A DNA stretch of 64,000 nucleotides from Mycolicibacterium doricum (GCF_010728155.1 NZ_AP022605.1:2728001-2792000); one strand, 5' to 3'. Positions 30,161 through 44,648 are shown, counted from the first letter of the stretch. Notes: generated by a model from the letters alone, not told the origin. Program-made: numbers and translations.

Positions 30161-30541
30161 TCACGTCGTTTCAGGTGCCGGGCGGCCTGGCCGACCCAGC
30201 GCGGAGACGGCGTCGCCTCCCATCCGGCCCGTGCGATCAGCCCATATGAGGAAGATCACAGTGCCCAGCGGGACGATGCTCGCCACACCAGCCGGCAACC
30301 ATGTCCCCGCCCGCCACTTGAGCGTGAAGCCGGCGACGACAGCGGCCACGAGGAAGGCGACGAACACGCCGCCGTGGACGGGTCCGAAAATCTTGACCCC
30401 GATCTCGGTGCTAGGGCTGCCGAGGTACTTGAAGTACATCCCCACCAGCAGTCCCACCCAGCTCACCGCTTCAAGCAGCCCGACGAGCCGGAGCCAGCCG
30501 GCAGCATTGCGCAGATCGAAAGCACCAGACATGACCGCCAT
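30161..30541 (-). CDS. DUF3817 integral membrane protein (second copy)
   Basis: A 126-residue membrane protein with three to four helices (LRLVGLLEAVSWVGLLVGMY, VFVAFLVAAVVAGF, SIVPLGTVIFLIW) and the HGG/PVHGG motif of DUF3817. It is diverged from the DUF3817 gene at 9179-9538. ATG 30541 or the ATG three codons later could be the start. It lies 13 bases upstream of the thioredoxin-like gene and may be cotranscribed with it. Function unknown. Confidence 0.82.
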   Translation of the reverse strand: MAVMSGAFDLRNAAGWLRLVGLLEAVSWVGLLVGMYFKYLGSPSTEIGVKIFGPVHGGVFVAFLVAAVVAGFTLKWRAGTWLPAGVASIVPLGTVIFLIWADRTGRMGGDAVSALGRPGRPAPETT

Positions 30542-30599
30542 TGTGCCCTACGCCGGCGGCGATTACTACAAGCCGTCGTAGACGTCGGCCGCCGACGCC

Positions 30600-31781
30600 T
30601 CAGGGCCGCCGCAGGATCAGCGCGTCGCCTTGGCCCCCCGCACCGCACAGCGCGGCAACCGCGTAGCCGGAGCCCTTGCGGGCCAGTTCGAGCGCCGCGT
30701 GCAGCGTGATGCGGGCACCCGACATGCCGATCGGATGGCCGATCGCGATCGCGCCGCCGTTCGTGTTGACCTTGTCGGGATCGACGCCGAGCTCCCGGGT
30801 GGAGGCGAGAGCCACCGCAGCGAAGGCCTCGTTGAGTTCGATCACGTCGAGCTGGTCGGCGGTGATGCCTTCCTTGGCGATCGCCTTTTTCACCGCGTTG
30901 GCCGGCTGGGACTGCAGGGTGGAGTCCGGCCCGGCGACCACACCGTGCGCGCCAATCTCCGCCAGCCAGGTCAGGCCCAGCTCCTCGGCCTTGGCCTTGT
31001 TCATCACCACCACTGCGCAGGCGCCGTCGGAGATCTGGGATGCCGAACCCGCGGTGATCGTGCCGTCCTTGCGGAACGCCGGCTTCAACCCGGCCAGCGA
31101 TTCGGCCGTGGTGTTGGCGCGGATGCCCTCGTCCTCGTTGAACTCCAGCGGATCACCCTTGCGCTGCGGAATCGTCACCGCCACCACCTCGTCGGCGAAC
31201 ACCCCGTCCTTCCACGCCGCGGCGGCGCGCTGATGGGACTGGGCGGCGTACTCGTCCTGCTGGGTGCGAGTGAACTGGTCGACGTCGTTGCGTTGCTCGG
31301 TGAGCGCACCCATCGGCTGGTCGGTGAACACGTCGTGCAGGCCGTCGTAGGCCATGTGGTCGATCGCGGTCACGTCGCCGTACTTGTAGCCCGAGCGGCT
31401 GTTGGTCAGCAGGTGCGGCGCCTGGCTCATCGACTCCTGACCGCCGGCCACCACGACGTCGAATTCACCAGCGCGGATCAGCTGGTCGGCCAGCGCGATG
31501 GCGTCGACACCCGACAGGCACATCTTGTTGATGGTCAGTGCCGGGACATCCCACGGGATGCCCGCGGCCACTGCGGACTGGCGGGCCGGCATCTGCCCGG
31601 CGCCGGCGGTGAGCACCTGACCCATGATCACGTACTCCACCGCCGAGGGCGCCACCCCGGCCTTCTCCAGGGCGGCCTTGATCGCGATCGCCCCCAGCTC
31701 GCTGCCCGAGAAGTCCTTCAGCGAACCCATCAACTTGCCTACTGGCGTCCTGGCTCCAGCAACGATCACCGACGTCGTCAT
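30600..31781 (-). CDS. fadA4: Acetyl-CoA C-acetyltransferase
   Basis: A 393-residue thiolase of the biosynthetic type, condensing two acetyl-CoA to acetoacetyl-CoA. The nucleophile is Cys88 in [13 protein letters not shown]; His in [10 protein letters not shown] and the second cysteine in [11 protein letters not shown] complete the site. It matches Rv1323 (FadA4) in position. ATG 31779-31781 is chosen behind GGAGGT. It is divergent from the methylmalonyl-CoA epimerase gene. Confidence 0.93.
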   Translation of the reverse strand: MTTSVIVAGARTPVGKLMGSLKDFSGSELGAIAIKAALEKAGVAPSAVEYVIMGQVLTAGAGQMPARQSAVAAGIPWDVPALTINKMCLSGVDAIALADQLIRAGEFDVVVAGGQESMSQAPHLLTNSRSGYKYGDVTAIDHMAYDGLHDVFTDQPMGALTEQRNDVDQFTRTQQDEYAAQSHQRAAAAWKDGVFADEVVAVTIPQRKGDPLEFNEDEGIRANTTAESLAGLKPAFRKDGTITAGSASQISDGACAVVVMNKAKAEELGLTWLAEIGAHGVVAGPDSTLQSQPANAVKKAIAKEGITADQLDVIELNEAFAAVALASTRELGVDPDKVNTNGGAIAIGHPIGMSGARITLHAALELARKGSGYAVAALCGAGGQGDALILRRP

Positions 31782-31874
31782 CACTACCTCCAAGCGGGTT
31801 TCAGGCGGTTCCGATGAGGCTATACAGCGGACTTGAGATGTTCGGAACCGATGCCGTTAGGTTACCTTTTTGAT

Positions 31875-32345
31875 ATGACTGCCGAGCAGATTGACGCCCG
31901 TCCAGTACGGGCCGCCACCCTGGTGACCGCGATCGATCACGTCGGGATCGCGGTGCCCGATCTGGACGATGCGATCAGGTGGTACCACGACCACCTCGGC
32001 ATGATCGTGGTGCACGAAGAGGTCAACGAGGAGCAGGGCATCCGCGAGGCGATGCTGTCGGTGCGGGGTGCCGCGGTCGGCAGCACCCAGGTCCAGTTGA
32101 TGTCGCCGATCGACGACTCCTCGACGATCGCCAAGTTCCTCGACAAGCGCGGCCCCGGCCTGCAGCAGTTCGCGTACCGCGTCAGCGACCTCGACGAACT
32201 CAGCGAGCGTCTGCGCGAGCAGGGTGTGCGGCTCGTCTACGACGAGCCCCGCCGCGGCACCGCGAACTCCCGGATCAACTTCATCCACCCCAAGGACGGC
32301 GGCGGCGTGCTCATCGAGCTCGTCGAGCCCGCGGCCGAGCACTGA
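31875..32345 (+). CDS. Methylmalonyl-CoA epimerase
   Basis: A 156-residue vicinal-oxygen-chelate enzyme interconverting (2R)- and (2S)-methylmalonyl-CoA in propionate metabolism. Metal ligands are in AIDHVGIAVPD and in GGGVLIELVEP. Two beta-alpha-beta-beta-beta modules fit the length. ATG 31875 has no good ribosome site. A possible promoter (TTGAGA, 19 bases, TAGGTT) ends just upstream, so the mRNA may have a very short leader; this is weak evidence. It corresponds to Rv1322A. Confidence 0.9.
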   Translation: MTAEQIDARPVRAATLVTAIDHVGIAVPDLDDAIRWYHDHLGMIVVHEEVNEEQGIREAMLSVRGAAVGSTQVQLMSPIDDSSTIAKFLDKRGPGLQQFAYRVSDLDELSERLREQGVRLVYDEPRRGTANSRINFIHPKDGGGVLIELVEPAAEH

Positions 32346-32349
32346 CGCA

Positions 32350-32646
32350 CTAAGACCATCTGCGCGTCGGGCCTCGCGTGGCCCGGTGCGTCCAGCACGG
32401 CGTGTGCCAGTGCCGGCGGTCCTCGACCGCCGCCTCCCCCGCGTCTGCCGGCCAGACCACCAGATGTGCTGTGCCCGGCCGGACCTGGTGGTCACAGCCC
32501 GGGCACCGGTAGATCTTGGTGGCACGCGAACCGGCCACCGGACGCACCTCGTAGTCGTCACCGTCGGGACCCGCCTCGACGCGCCGCTCGGTGAACACCG
32601 GAGGCAGCGGACGCGACCGGCGCGGCGGAGGGCGACGCCTGGGCAT
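32350..32646 (-). CDS. Small zinc-ribbon-like protein (Rv1322-like)
   Basis: A 98-residue basic protein. Cysteines and histidines in YRCPGCDHQVRPGTAHLVVW and HWHTPCW could bind one zinc. The ends are rich in arginine and proline. It is convergent with the epimerase gene, 4 bases apart. ATG 32644-32646. Function unknown; a nucleic-acid contact is possible from charge but not shown. Confidence 0.8.
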   Translation of the reverse strand: MPRRRPPPRRSRPLPPVFTERRVEAGPDGDDYEVRPVAGSRATKIYRCPGCDHQVRPGTAHLVVWPADAGEAAVEDRRHWHTPCWTHRATRGPTRRWS

Positions 32647-32663
32647 GTGGGCAGTCTAGTGCT

Positions 32664-33341
32664 TCAGAACAGCCGGTAGTCGTCGCTGCCCATACCCCGC
32701 ATCTGGTCGTAATCGAGTATCAGGCAACGAATCCCACGGTCGGTCGCCAGCGTGCGCGCCTGCGGCTTGATCTGTTGTGCGGCGAACACACCCGACACCG
32801 GCGCAAGCACGCTGTCCCGGTTGAGCAGTTCCAGATAACGGGTGAGCTGTTCGACCCCGTCAATGTCGCCGCGTCGCTTGATCTCCACGGCCACCGAGAG
32901 CCCGGCCCCGTCACGGCACAGCAGGTCCACCGGCCCGATCGCGGTCATGTACTCGCGGCGCACCAGCGTGTACCCGGCGCCGAGCAGTTCGACATGCTCG
33001 GCCAACAGCTTCTGCAGATGAGCCTCGACACCGTCCTTGACCAGGCCGGGGTCCACGCCGAGCTGGTGGCTGGAGTCGTGCTCGACCTGCTCGACGGTGA
33101 TACGCAGCTGTTCACCGGCCTTGTTCTGGACCACCCACACCGGGTGCGCGTCGCCGGTCTCCTCCTTGAGCCAGCACGGCGGGCTCATCCAGTTCAGCGG
33201 CTTGTAGGCGCGGTCGTCGGCGTGCACGCTGACCGAGCCGTCGGCCTTGAACAGCAGCAGTCGGCGTGCAGAGGGCAGATGGGCGGTCAGCCGACCGATG
33301 TAGTCGACCGTGCACTGGGCGATGACGAGACGCACCCGCAC
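32664..33341 (-). CDS. nucS: Mismatch-specific endonuclease NucS (EndoMS)
   Basis: A 225-residue nuclease that replaces MutS/MutL in mycobacteria by cutting both strands at mismatches. The amino domain ([21 protein letters not shown]) recognises DNA. The PD-(D/E)xK centre is visible as GPVDLLCRD and [10 protein letters not shown] took GTG 33339-33341; a second GTG two codons later fits shorter homologues. It is divergent from the adenylate cyclase gene. The carboxyl tail ending YRLF may bind the sliding clamp. Confidence 0.94.
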   Translation of the reverse strand: MRVRLVIAQCTVDYIGRLTAHLPSARRLLLFKADGSVSVHADDRAYKPLNWMSPPCWLKEETGDAHPVWVVQNKAGEQLRITVEQVEHDSSHQLGVDPGLVKDGVEAHLQKLLAEHVELLGAGYTLVRREYMTAIGPVDLLCRDGAGLSVAVEIKRRGDIDGVEQLTRYLELLNRDSVLAPVSGVFAAQQIKPQARTLATDRGIRCLILDYDQMRGMGSDDYRLF

Positions 33342-33385
33342 AACATTAGGGTTCGCGGACCCGCGCAAATTAGGCTGGCGTCACA

Positions 33386-35002
33386 ATGGACGCGACGACA
33401 ACCGCCAAGAAGAGCGTTCCACAACGACTCGGCCTGCTCCTGGAGAAGGTGACCCGGCAGAGCGGGCGGCTGCCGGACACTCCTGACTACGGCTCCTGGC
33501 TGTTGGGCAAGCCCGAAGAAGATCAGCGTCGCCGACGCGTTCGGATCCAGGCGATCCTCACCTTCTTCGTCCTGCTCACCAACATCTTGGGCATCGGGGT
33601 GTCGCTGCTCCTCAACGCCGTGGCCATACCGGTGCCGAGCGTCTTCTCCGACGCGCCGGCATGGTTGACCTGGGGCGTGGTGCCCGCCTACATGGTGGTC
33701 GCGTTGCTCTTCGGCACGGCCTGGATCACCTCACATACGGTCCGCTCGTTGCGATGGGCCATCGAAGAGCGCACTCCCACCCGCACCGACCAGTACAACG
33801 TGTTCCGGGCGCCGTGGCAGGTGGCGAAGATGCTGCTTCTGTTCTGGGGCTTGGGTACCGCGCTGCTGACGTTGCTGTACGGCCTGCAGAATCCGGCCTT
33901 CGTCCCCCGGTTCTTGTTCGGGGTCGGATTCCCCGGCATCGTGGTGGCCACCGCCTGCTATCTCATCACCGAATTCTCGCTGCGGCCGATCGCCGCCCAG
34001 GCGCTCGAAGCCGGCCGCCCGCCACGCCGGTTCGCACACGGCGTCATGGGCCGCACCATGACGGTCTGGCTGCTCAGCTCCGGCGTCCCCGTGCTCGGCA
34101 TCCTCCTTCTCGCGTTGTTCTCGCTCTCGATGCAGAATCTGAGCGCAACACAGTTGGGTGTCGCCGTGATGATCATCGCCATGGTGGCACTGCTCTTCGG
34201 GCTGATCCTGATGTGGCTGCTGTCCTGGCTGATCGCGACACCGGTGCGGGTGGTGCGCGCGGCACTGAAGAACGTCGAACGTGGCGACCTCGACTGTCAG
34301 TTGGTCGTTTTCGACGGCACCGAGCTCGGTGAGCTGCAGCGGGGATTCAATAAGATGGTCGAGGGATTGCGCGAACGGGAACGGGTGCGTGACCTTTTCG
34401 GCCGCCACGTCGGCCGTGAGGTCGCTCTGGCGGCCGAGAAGGAGCAGATTGAGCTCGGCGGCGAAGAGCGCCACGCCGCAGTGGTTTTCGTCGACATCAT
34501 CGGCTCGACTCAGATGGTCACCAGTCGCCCCGCGACGGAGATCGTCGAACTGCTCAATCGGTTCTTCGCCGTGATCGTCGACGAGGTGGATCGCCACCAC
34601 GGCCTGGTCAACAAGTTCGAAGGCGATGCGGTGCTGGCCGTGTTCGGCGCCCCGGTCGCGCTCGACAACGCCGAGGACGAGGCGTTGTCGGCGGCCCGGG
34701 CCATCGCCAGGCGCCTGGCCGACGAGGTCCCCGAATGTCAGGCAGGCATCGGTGTGGCGGCCGGCACGGTGGTCGCGGGCAACGTCGGCGCGAAAGAGCG
34801 CTTCGAGTACACCGTCATCGGGGAACCGGTCAACGAGGCGTCCCGGCTGTGCGAACTCGCGAAATCGGCGCCCAACAGACTCCTCGCCGCCTCCGACGCC
34901 GTCGAGGCCGCTACCGACTCCGAGCGCTCGCACTGGACGCTGGGCGGCACGGTGACTTTGCGCGGCCACGGCCAGCCGACCCGGCTGGCCCTGCCGGCCT
35001 GA
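33386..35002 (+). CDS. Membrane class III adenylate cyclase with HAMP domain
   Basis: A 538-residue protein related to Rv1318c-Rv1320c. Six membrane helices (about 52-285) are followed by a HAMP linker (about 275-330) and the cyclase domain (about 355-520). Catalytic residues are intact: metal Asp370 in VVFVDIIGS, Lys410 and Asp414 in NKFEGDAV, Asn483 and Arg487 in PVNEASRL. It should make cAMP as a homodimer in response to a membrane signal. ATG 33386. M. tuberculosis has three tandem copies at this place, as I recall; only one is here. Confidence 0.92.
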   Translation: MDATTTAKKSVPQRLGLLLEKVTRQSGRLPDTPDYGSWLLGKPEEDQRRRRVRIQAILTFFVLLTNILGIGVSLLLNAVAIPVPSVFSDAPAWLTWGVVPAYMVVALLFGTAWITSHTVRSLRWAIEERTPTRTDQYNVFRAPWQVAKMLLLFWGLGTALLTLLYGLQNPAFVPRFLFGVGFPGIVVATACYLITEFSLRPIAAQALEAGRPPRRFAHGVMGRTMTVWLLSSGVPVLGILLLALFSLSMQNLSATQLGVAVMIIAMVALLFGLILMWLLSWLIATPVRVVRAALKNVERGDLDCQLVVFDGTELGELQRGFNKMVEGLRERERVRDLFGRHVGREVALAAEKEQIELGGEERHAAVVFVDIIGSTQMVTSRPATEIVELLNRFFAVIVDEVDRHHGLVNKFEGDAVLAVFGAPVALDNAEDEALSAARAIARRLADEVPECQAGIGVAAGTVVAGNVGAKERFEYTVIGEPVNEASRLCELAKSAPNRLLAASDAVEAATDSERSHWTLGGTVTLRGHGQPTRLALPA

Positions 35003-35005
35003 CCC

Positions 35006-36838
35006 TCAGGCGCCGCGCAACGTTCCGTCGAGGTATTCGGCGCGGCATGCCCGTCGGGCGAGCTTGCCGCTCGTGGTGCGCGGGATCGCGCCGGCCGGGA
35101 CGAAACGCACGTCGGCGACGTCGATGCCATGGCGCTGCAGCACGGCGGCGCGGATCGCGTCCACTCCCCGCGCCGGGTCGGCGCGTCGCGTTCCGGAGGC
35201 TCGCTCGGCGATGATCACCAACTGCTCGTCGGGCACGGTGAACGCCGTGGCGTGGCCGCGGCGGACCAACGACGTGGCCTCTGCCGTGGTGGTCTCGATG
35301 TCCTGCGGGTAGTGCTGTCGCCCGTCGATCACCACCAGATCCGCGAGGCGGCCGGTGACGTAGAGCTCGCCGTCGAGATAGGTGCCGAGGTCGCCGGTGC
35401 GAAGCCAGCGACCGTTTTCCGGTACACCGTCGGCGTGACCACCGACTATGGGTATCAGTGCGGCACGGAAGGTTTCGCGTGTCTCGTCGGGGCGGCCCCA
35501 GTACCCGCGGCCGATGTTCTCGCCGTGCAGCCAGATCTCACCGATGTGCCCGTCGGGTAGCTCCTCACCCGACTCGGCGTCGACGATCACCGCCCACTGG
35601 CTGCGTGCGATCTGACCGCACGACACCTGCGCCACCGCGCTCGGCGCGTCGGCGGTGACGGGGACCGCCCGCCCGACGGCAAGCTGCCCGCGATCGAAGT
35701 ACACCGCCGACGGTTCCGCGTCCGGGGCGATCGTGGCGACGAACAGCGTCGCCTCGGCGATCCCGTAGGACGGTTCGAAGGCCGTCGACGGCAGTCCGTA
35801 CGGGGCGAATGCAGCGGAGAAGGCGTCGATGGCTTCCCAGCTGACCGGTTCCGAGCCGATGATCAGGACGACGTTGCCCAGATCGATGTCCTCACCGGCC
35901 TCGGGCAGCCCGCGCTGGGCGGTCCATTCGTAGGCGAAGTTGGGCGCGGCAGTGACGACGCGGCCGTGCCGGGATCCGTCGGCCAGCGCGCGGATCCATC
36001 GCTGAGGACGTCGCAGGAAGGCCGTCGGCGACATCAGCGTCGAGTGGCCGCCGTAGACGGCCGGGAACCCGATCATCGACAGTCCCATGTCGTGGAACAG
36101 CGGCAACCAGCTGACACCGTGGGTATTCCGGTCGAGTAGGTCGATCGACAGGATCATCTGGAGCAGGTTCGTGCCGACCGCCCGGTGGGTGATCTCGACG
36201 CCGACCGGGGGCCTGGTCGCACCGGAGGTGTACTGCAGGTGCGAGACGTCGTCGACGTCGATCGTGGCTTCCTCGAAGGCATCCCCGGCGGCATCGGGAA
36301 TCTCGTCGATCAGCACGACGTGCGGCCGTGGGCGGTCGACCAGATCGCCGAGGAAGTCCTCGACAGCGCCGGCCGCAGCGGTAATCGTGAGCACGACGGT
36401 CGGTCGGGCGTCGTCGAGCACGGTGTACAGCCGTTCGGCGTGGCCCTGCAGTTCGGGGGCGAACAGCGGCACCGCGATGGCACCGGCTTTGATGGCGGCG
36501 AAGAAGCCGCTGATGTAGTCGAGGCCTTGCGGGGCGAGGATCGCCACCCGGTCGCCGCGGGAGGTGAGCTGCTGTAGCCGCGCACCGATCGCCCGTAACC
36601 GCACACCCAGGTCGGTCCAGGTGAGTTCGGTGACGCGCACGTCGTCGGCGCCGGTGTGGTCGACGCCGGTGTGGTCGAGGTAGCGGTACGCCACGGCGTC
36701 ACCGACGGCGGCGACGTTGCGGTCGATGAGGGAGATGAGCGTGACACCGGGCGGCAGGACGATGTTGCCCTCGTCGTCCAGGCAGTCCTCGATCTTCAGG
36801 AGACCCTCCGAAACCGCCTGCCCCGTGCCGCCGCTCAT
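35006..36838 (-). CDS. Fatty-acyl-AMP ligase (FadD/FAAL family)
   Basis: A 610-residue adenylate-forming enzyme activating a fatty acid as acyl-AMP. Core motifs are LQYTSGATRPPVGVEI, FEPSYGIAEATLFVA, LRTGDLG, GRLADLVVIDGRQHYPQDIE and the catalytic lysine in PRTTSGKLARR. The FEPSYGIAEATL form and overall length fit the FAAL branch that loads polyketide synthases. No such synthase or acyl carrier lies nearby, so the partner is elsewhere. ATG 36836-36838. A 15-bp duplication (36650-36678) encodes DHTGVDHTG near residue 55. It lies just downstream of the rRNA terminator. Confidence 0.88.
   Translation of the reverse strand: MSGGTGQAVSEGLLKIEDCLDDEGNIVLPPGVTLISLIDRNVAAVGDAVAYRYLDHTGVDHTGADDVRVTELTWTDLGVRLRAIGARLQQLTSRGDRVAILAPQGLDYISGFFAAIKAGAIAVPLFAPELQGHAERLYTVLDDARPTVVLTITAAAGAVEDFLGDLVDRPRPHVVLIDEIPDAAGDAFEEATIDVDDVSHLQYTSGATRPPVGVEITHRAVGTNLLQMILSIDLLDRNTHGVSWLPLFHDMGLSMIGFPAVYGGHSTLMSPTAFLRRPQRWIRALADGSRHGRVVTAAPNFAYEWTAQRGLPEAGEDIDLGNVVLIIGSEPVSWEAIDAFSAAFAPYGLPSTAFEPSYGIAEATLFVATIAPDAEPSAVYFDRGQLAVGRAVPVTADAPSAVAQVSCGQIARSQWAVIVDAESGEELPDGHIGEIWLHGENIGRGYWGRPDETRETFRAALIPIVGGHADGVPENGRWLRTGDLGTYLDGELYVTGRLADLVVIDGRQHYPQDIETTTAEATSLVRRGHATAFTVPDEQLVIIAERASGTRRADPARGVDAIRAAVLQRHGIDVADVRFVPAGAIPRTTSGKLARRACRAEYLDGTLRGA
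36650..36678 (-). repeat. 15-bp in-frame duplication in the FAAL gene
   Basis: GCCGGTGTGGTCGA occurs twice with a 15-bp period. On the coding strand it gives DHTG-V-DHTG-A near residue 55, an insertion that keeps frame. Confidence 0.85.
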
Positions 36839-37002
36839 GCCGACGAGTCTAGGGAAAGGCACGGTCAGGCGAGCAGATCGATGCAACCTGGCGCATTCCG
36901 CGCCGCCGGGTACGCCAACAGCCATAACCCGGTCGGCACCATGCCGCGTCCCCATTCGGCCATTCCTGCGCTATTCGATTGATCGCTGAAAGTCCACAGA
37001 CG

Positions 37003-37043
37003 AAAAAACCTCGGCCCTCCGTTTGTGGTTGGAGGGCCGAGGT
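37003..37043 (-). terminator. Intrinsic terminator of the rRNA operon
   Basis: A perfect 13-bp stem (ACCTCGGCCCTCC at 37008-37020 with GGAGGGCCGAGGT at 37031-37043) and a 10-base loop are followed in the direction of rRNA transcription by six T. It lies 8 bases past the 5S 3' end. It is a strong textbook terminator, uncommon in mycobacteria outside rRNA operons. Confidence 0.95.
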
Positions 37044-37050
37044 GTGAAGG

Positions 37051-37167
37051 GTGTTCGGCGGTGTCCTACTTTTCCGCCCGGGTGGGCAGTATCATCGGCG
37101 CTGGCAGGCTTAGCTTCCGGGTTCGGGATGGGACCGGGCGTTTCCCTGCCGCTATGGACCGCCGTAA
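37051..37167 (-). rRNA. rrf: 5S rRNA
   Basis: About 117 nt beginning TTACGGCGGTCCATAGCGGC and ending CACCGCCGAACAC. The ends pair (GGCGGT with ACCGCC). The interior CCGGTCCCATCCCGAACCCG and AGTAGGACACCG are the conserved mycobacterial 5S segments. Ends are set by comparison with remembered homologues and are approximate to a base or two. Confidence 0.95.
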
Positions 37168-37302
37168 CTCTATTTTCACTTGTTTTCAAGTGCCCCCACG
37201 GTGTGGTGGGGGAAGTGTTTTTTGGTGGTGGGGTGTGCAGTTGTGGTTGATTTTGGTGTGGTGTGGTTGCGAGGCGTGAAATACCAACACATTTTTGTGT
37301 GT

Positions 37303-42339
<5,037 letters not shown>

Positions 42340-42455
42340 CCTCAAAAAGGCAATCAGGAAAATCCGATCACAACCAGACAAAAATCTGGCAAAAACAACC
42401 ACACCCCTAAACGGGAAAAAGAAGCATGGCCAAAAACAAAAACAACAAACAAAAA

Positions 42456-42483
42456 CCACCAAACACACTATTGAGTTCTCAAA
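42456..42483 (-). promoter_or_regulatory. rRNA leader antitermination elements (boxB-like hairpin and boxA-like segment)
   Basis: On the transcribed strand TTTGAGAACTCAA (42471-42483) forms a small hairpin, followed by GTGTTTGGTGG (42456-42466), which resembles the mycobacterial rrn boxA. This order, upstream of 16S, matches the known Nus-dependent antitermination leader. The assignment is by resemblance. Confidence 0.7.
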
Positions 42484-42513
42484 CAACACACCCGCTACGC
42501 AGGCAACCCTGAT

Positions 42514-42542
42514 ACTGTACTGCATGGTTTCGAGGGAGTCAA
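42514..42542 (-). promoter_or_regulatory. rRNA operon promoter (PCL1-like)
   Basis: TTGACT (42537-42542) and TACAGT (42514-42519) are separated by exactly 17 bases on the minus strand, close to the SigA consensus. It lies about 175 bases upstream of the 16S 5' end. This is the proximal, conserved type of rrn promoter in rapid growers. Confidence 0.85.
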
Positions 42543-42590
42543 CCGGGTTCCGCCCGGGCCTTTCGGCCGGGGGCCTTCGGTATGTCCGCT

Positions 42591-42619
42591 AGCTTACGCA
42601 CAGGTTGCGCCGTTGCCAA
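42591..42619 (-). promoter_or_regulatory. Second, distal rRNA promoter (P1-like)
   Basis: TTGGCA (42614-42619) and TAAGCT (42591-42596) on the minus strand, again 17 bases apart, lie 77 bases upstream of the proximal promoter and just after the murA stop. Rapid growers carry several rrnA promoters between murA and 16S. A GC hairpin lies between the two promoters (about 42551-42573). Confidence 0.65.
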
Positions 42620-42661
42620 AATCGCCTGCTCATAGGGCCGGAAAGGTCCGAGTCGAGCGGC

Positions 42662-43930
42662 TCAGCCCGCCGGCGACGACGTCACGCGCTCGATCTCGGC
42701 ACCCAGACCCTTGAGGTTCTCCACGAAGAGCGGGTAGCCGCGGTCGATGTGGAACACGTCGTGCACCTCGGTGTCGCCGTCGGCGACGAGGCCGGCGAGC
42801 ACCAGACCGGCACCGGCCCGGATGTCCGACGACCACACCGGAGCGCTCGACAACTGAGGAATCCCGCGCACCACCGCATGGTGCCCGTCGGTGCGGGCAT
42901 CGGCGCCCAGCCGGATCATCTCCTCGACGAACCGGAACCGCGCCTCGAAGACATTCTCGGTGATCATCGACGTGCCGTCGGCTATTGCCGCCAACCCGAT
43001 CGCCATCGGTTGTAGGTCTGTCGGGAACCCGGGGAAAGGCAGAGTCGCGACGTTGACCGCCTTCGGCCGCTCGTACTGCACCACCCGGAATCCGTTGTCG
43101 TCCTGGGTGACGGTCGCGCCCGCGTCGTGAAGTTTGTGGAGGACCAACTGCAGATGCTGCGGGTCGACCCCGGTCACCGAGATGTCGCCGCGGGTCATCG
43201 CCGCGGCGATCCCCCACGTCGCAGCGACGATCCGGTCGCCGATCACCCGGTGTTCGGTGGGATAGAGGCGGTCGACGCCGGTGATCGTCATGGTCGACGA
43301 CCCGGCGCCGCTGATCTGCGCCCCCATCTGGTTGAGCATCGCGCACAGGTCCACGACGTCGGGTTCTCGGGCGGCGTTGTGGATCGTCGTCACACCGTTG
43401 GCCAGCACCGCCGCCATCAGGATGTTCTCGGTGGCCCCGACCGACGGGAACTCCAGCTGTATCTCCGCGCCGTGCAGCTCGTCGGCTTCGGCGACCACGC
43501 ATCCGTGCTCGATGTTGCAGCGAGCGCCGAGTTGGCGCAGGCCCGCTTGGTGCATGTCGAGTGGGCGCGATCCGATCGCGTCACCGCCGGGCAACGCCAC
43601 CCGGGCGCGCTTACACCGCCCGACCAGCGGACCGAGCACACATACCGAGGCGCGGAACTGGCGTACCGCGGCGAAGTCGGCGTCGTACTTTGGCTCGTCC
43701 GGTGAGGTGATGCGCACGACGTCGCGGTCGAGCTCGACCGTCGCACCGAGCCCACGGAGCACCTCGGCCATCAGTGGGACGTCGAGGATGTCGGGGCAGT
43801 TCGTGATCGTGCTCGTCCCCTCGGCCAACAGCGATGCGGCCATCAGTTTGAGCACACTGTTCTTCGCTCCCCCCACCGCGACTTCGCCAGATAACCGGTT
43901 GCCGCCGGTCACCACGAATCGCTCACTCAC
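42662..43930 (-). CDS. murA: UDP-N-acetylglucosamine 1-carboxyvinyltransferase
   Basis: A 422-residue enzyme for the first committed step of peptidoglycan synthesis. The catalytic position that is Cys115 in E. coli is Asp117 here ([15 protein letters not shown]), the mycobacterial form that is not alkylated by fosfomycin. [16 protein letters not shown] at the amino end binds substrate. Start GTG 43928-43930. It is directly upstream of the rRNA promoters, the classic mycobacterial murA-rrn linkage, and divergent from the adenosyltransferase gene. Confidence 0.97.
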   Translation of the reverse strand: MSERFVVTGGNRLSGEVAVGGAKNSVLKLMAASLLAEGTSTITNCPDILDVPLMAEVLRGLGATVELDRDVVRITSPDEPKYDADFAAVRQFRASVCVLGPLVGRCKRARVALPGGDAIGSRPLDMHQAGLRQLGARCNIEHGCVVAEADELHGAEIQLEFPSVGATENILMAAVLANGVTTIHNAAREPDVVDLCAMLNQMGAQISGAGSSTMTITGVDRLYPTEHRVIGDRIVAATWGIAAAMTRGDISVTGVDPQHLQLVLHKLHDAGATVTQDDNGFRVVQYERPKAVNVATLPFPGFPTDLQPMAIGLAAIADGTSMITENVFEARFRFVEEMIRLGADARTDGHHAVVRGIPQLSSAPVWSSDIRAGAGLVLAGLVADGDTEVHDVFHIDRGYPLFVENLKGLGAEIERVTSSPAG

Positions 43931-44010
43931 GCCGGTCAGTGTAAACAGCGGCTCCAGCCGTGTCAGTTTCCGGCGAGGTCCCACGCCGCCCGCCTAGTAC
44001 GGTTTGACCC

Positions 44011-44577
44011 ATGGCCGTGCATCTCACCCGCATCTACACCAGAACCGGTGACGACGGAACCACGGGACTCAGCGACTTCAGCCGGGTGAGCAAGAACGAC
44101 CCGCGTCTGATCGCCTATGCCGATTGTGACGAGACGAACGCCGCGATCGGCGTCGCGATCGCGCTCGGCAATCCCGCGGAGCGCGTCTCAGCCGTACTGC
44201 GCCAGATCCAGAACGACCTCTTCGACGCGGGCGCCGACCTTTCCACCCCGGTCGCGGAGAACCCCGAGTACCCGCCGCTGCGGATCACCCAGGACTACAT
44301 CGACCGACTCGAATCCTGGTGCGACGAGTTCAACGAGCCGTTGCCCGCGTTGGCCTCCTTCATCCTGCCGGGCGGGACGCCGTTGTCGGCGCAGTTGCAC
44401 CTCGCGCGTACGGTGGCCCGGCGCGCCGAACGATCGGCCTGGGAGGCGGTGGCCGCGCACGGCGACGCCATCAGCGTGCTGCCGGCGAGATACCTCAACC
44501 GGCTGTCGGACCTGCTGTTCATCCTGTCGCGCGTCGCCAATCCGGACGGCGACGTGCTGTGGAAGCCCGGCGGATGA
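44011..44577 (+). CDS. PduO-type cob(I)alamin adenosyltransferase
   Basis: A 188-residue enzyme that transfers adenosyl from ATP to cob(I)alamin. The amino-terminal ATP loop is TRTGDDGTTGLSDFSR. The conserved region RRAERSAWEA and YLNRLSDLLFILSR lie near the carboxyl end. It supplies adenosylcobalamin to methylmalonyl-CoA mutase, connecting with the epimerase gene elsewhere in the window. ATG 44011. It corresponds to Rv1314c. Its TGA stop lies inside the first unit of a 26-bp tandem duplication. Confidence 0.94.
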   Translation: MAVHLTRIYTRTGDDGTTGLSDFSRVSKNDPRLIAYADCDETNAAIGVAIALGNPAERVSAVLRQIQNDLFDAGADLSTPVAENPEYPPLRITQDYIDRLESWCDEFNEPLPALASFILPGGTPLSAQLHLARTVARRAERSAWEAVAAHGDAISVLPARYLNRLSDLLFILSRVANPDGDVLWKPGG

Positions 44578-44622
44578 GCGCTTGCGCGAAGACCATCGGA
44601 TGAGCGCTTGCGCGAAGACCAT
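44571..44622 (+). repeat. 26-bp tandem duplication at the adenosyltransferase stop codon
   Basis: Two exact 26-bp copies (44571-44596 and 44597-44622), beginning CGGATGAGCGCTTGCGCGAA. Each contains a TGA. The first supplies the gene's stop. The core AGCGCTTGCGCGAAG is partly palindromic. Confidence 0.95.
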
Positions 44623-44642
44623 CGGACCCGGCGGCCGCACCC

Positions 44643-44648
44643 GCTAGA
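44643..44648. repeat. Left target-site duplication of the insertion sequence (GCTAGA)
   Basis: GCTAGA abuts the left inverted repeat and is repeated exactly at 46617-46622 after the right inverted repeat. The right copy contains the TAG stop (as CTA) of the DUF2550 gene. Confidence 0.9.
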
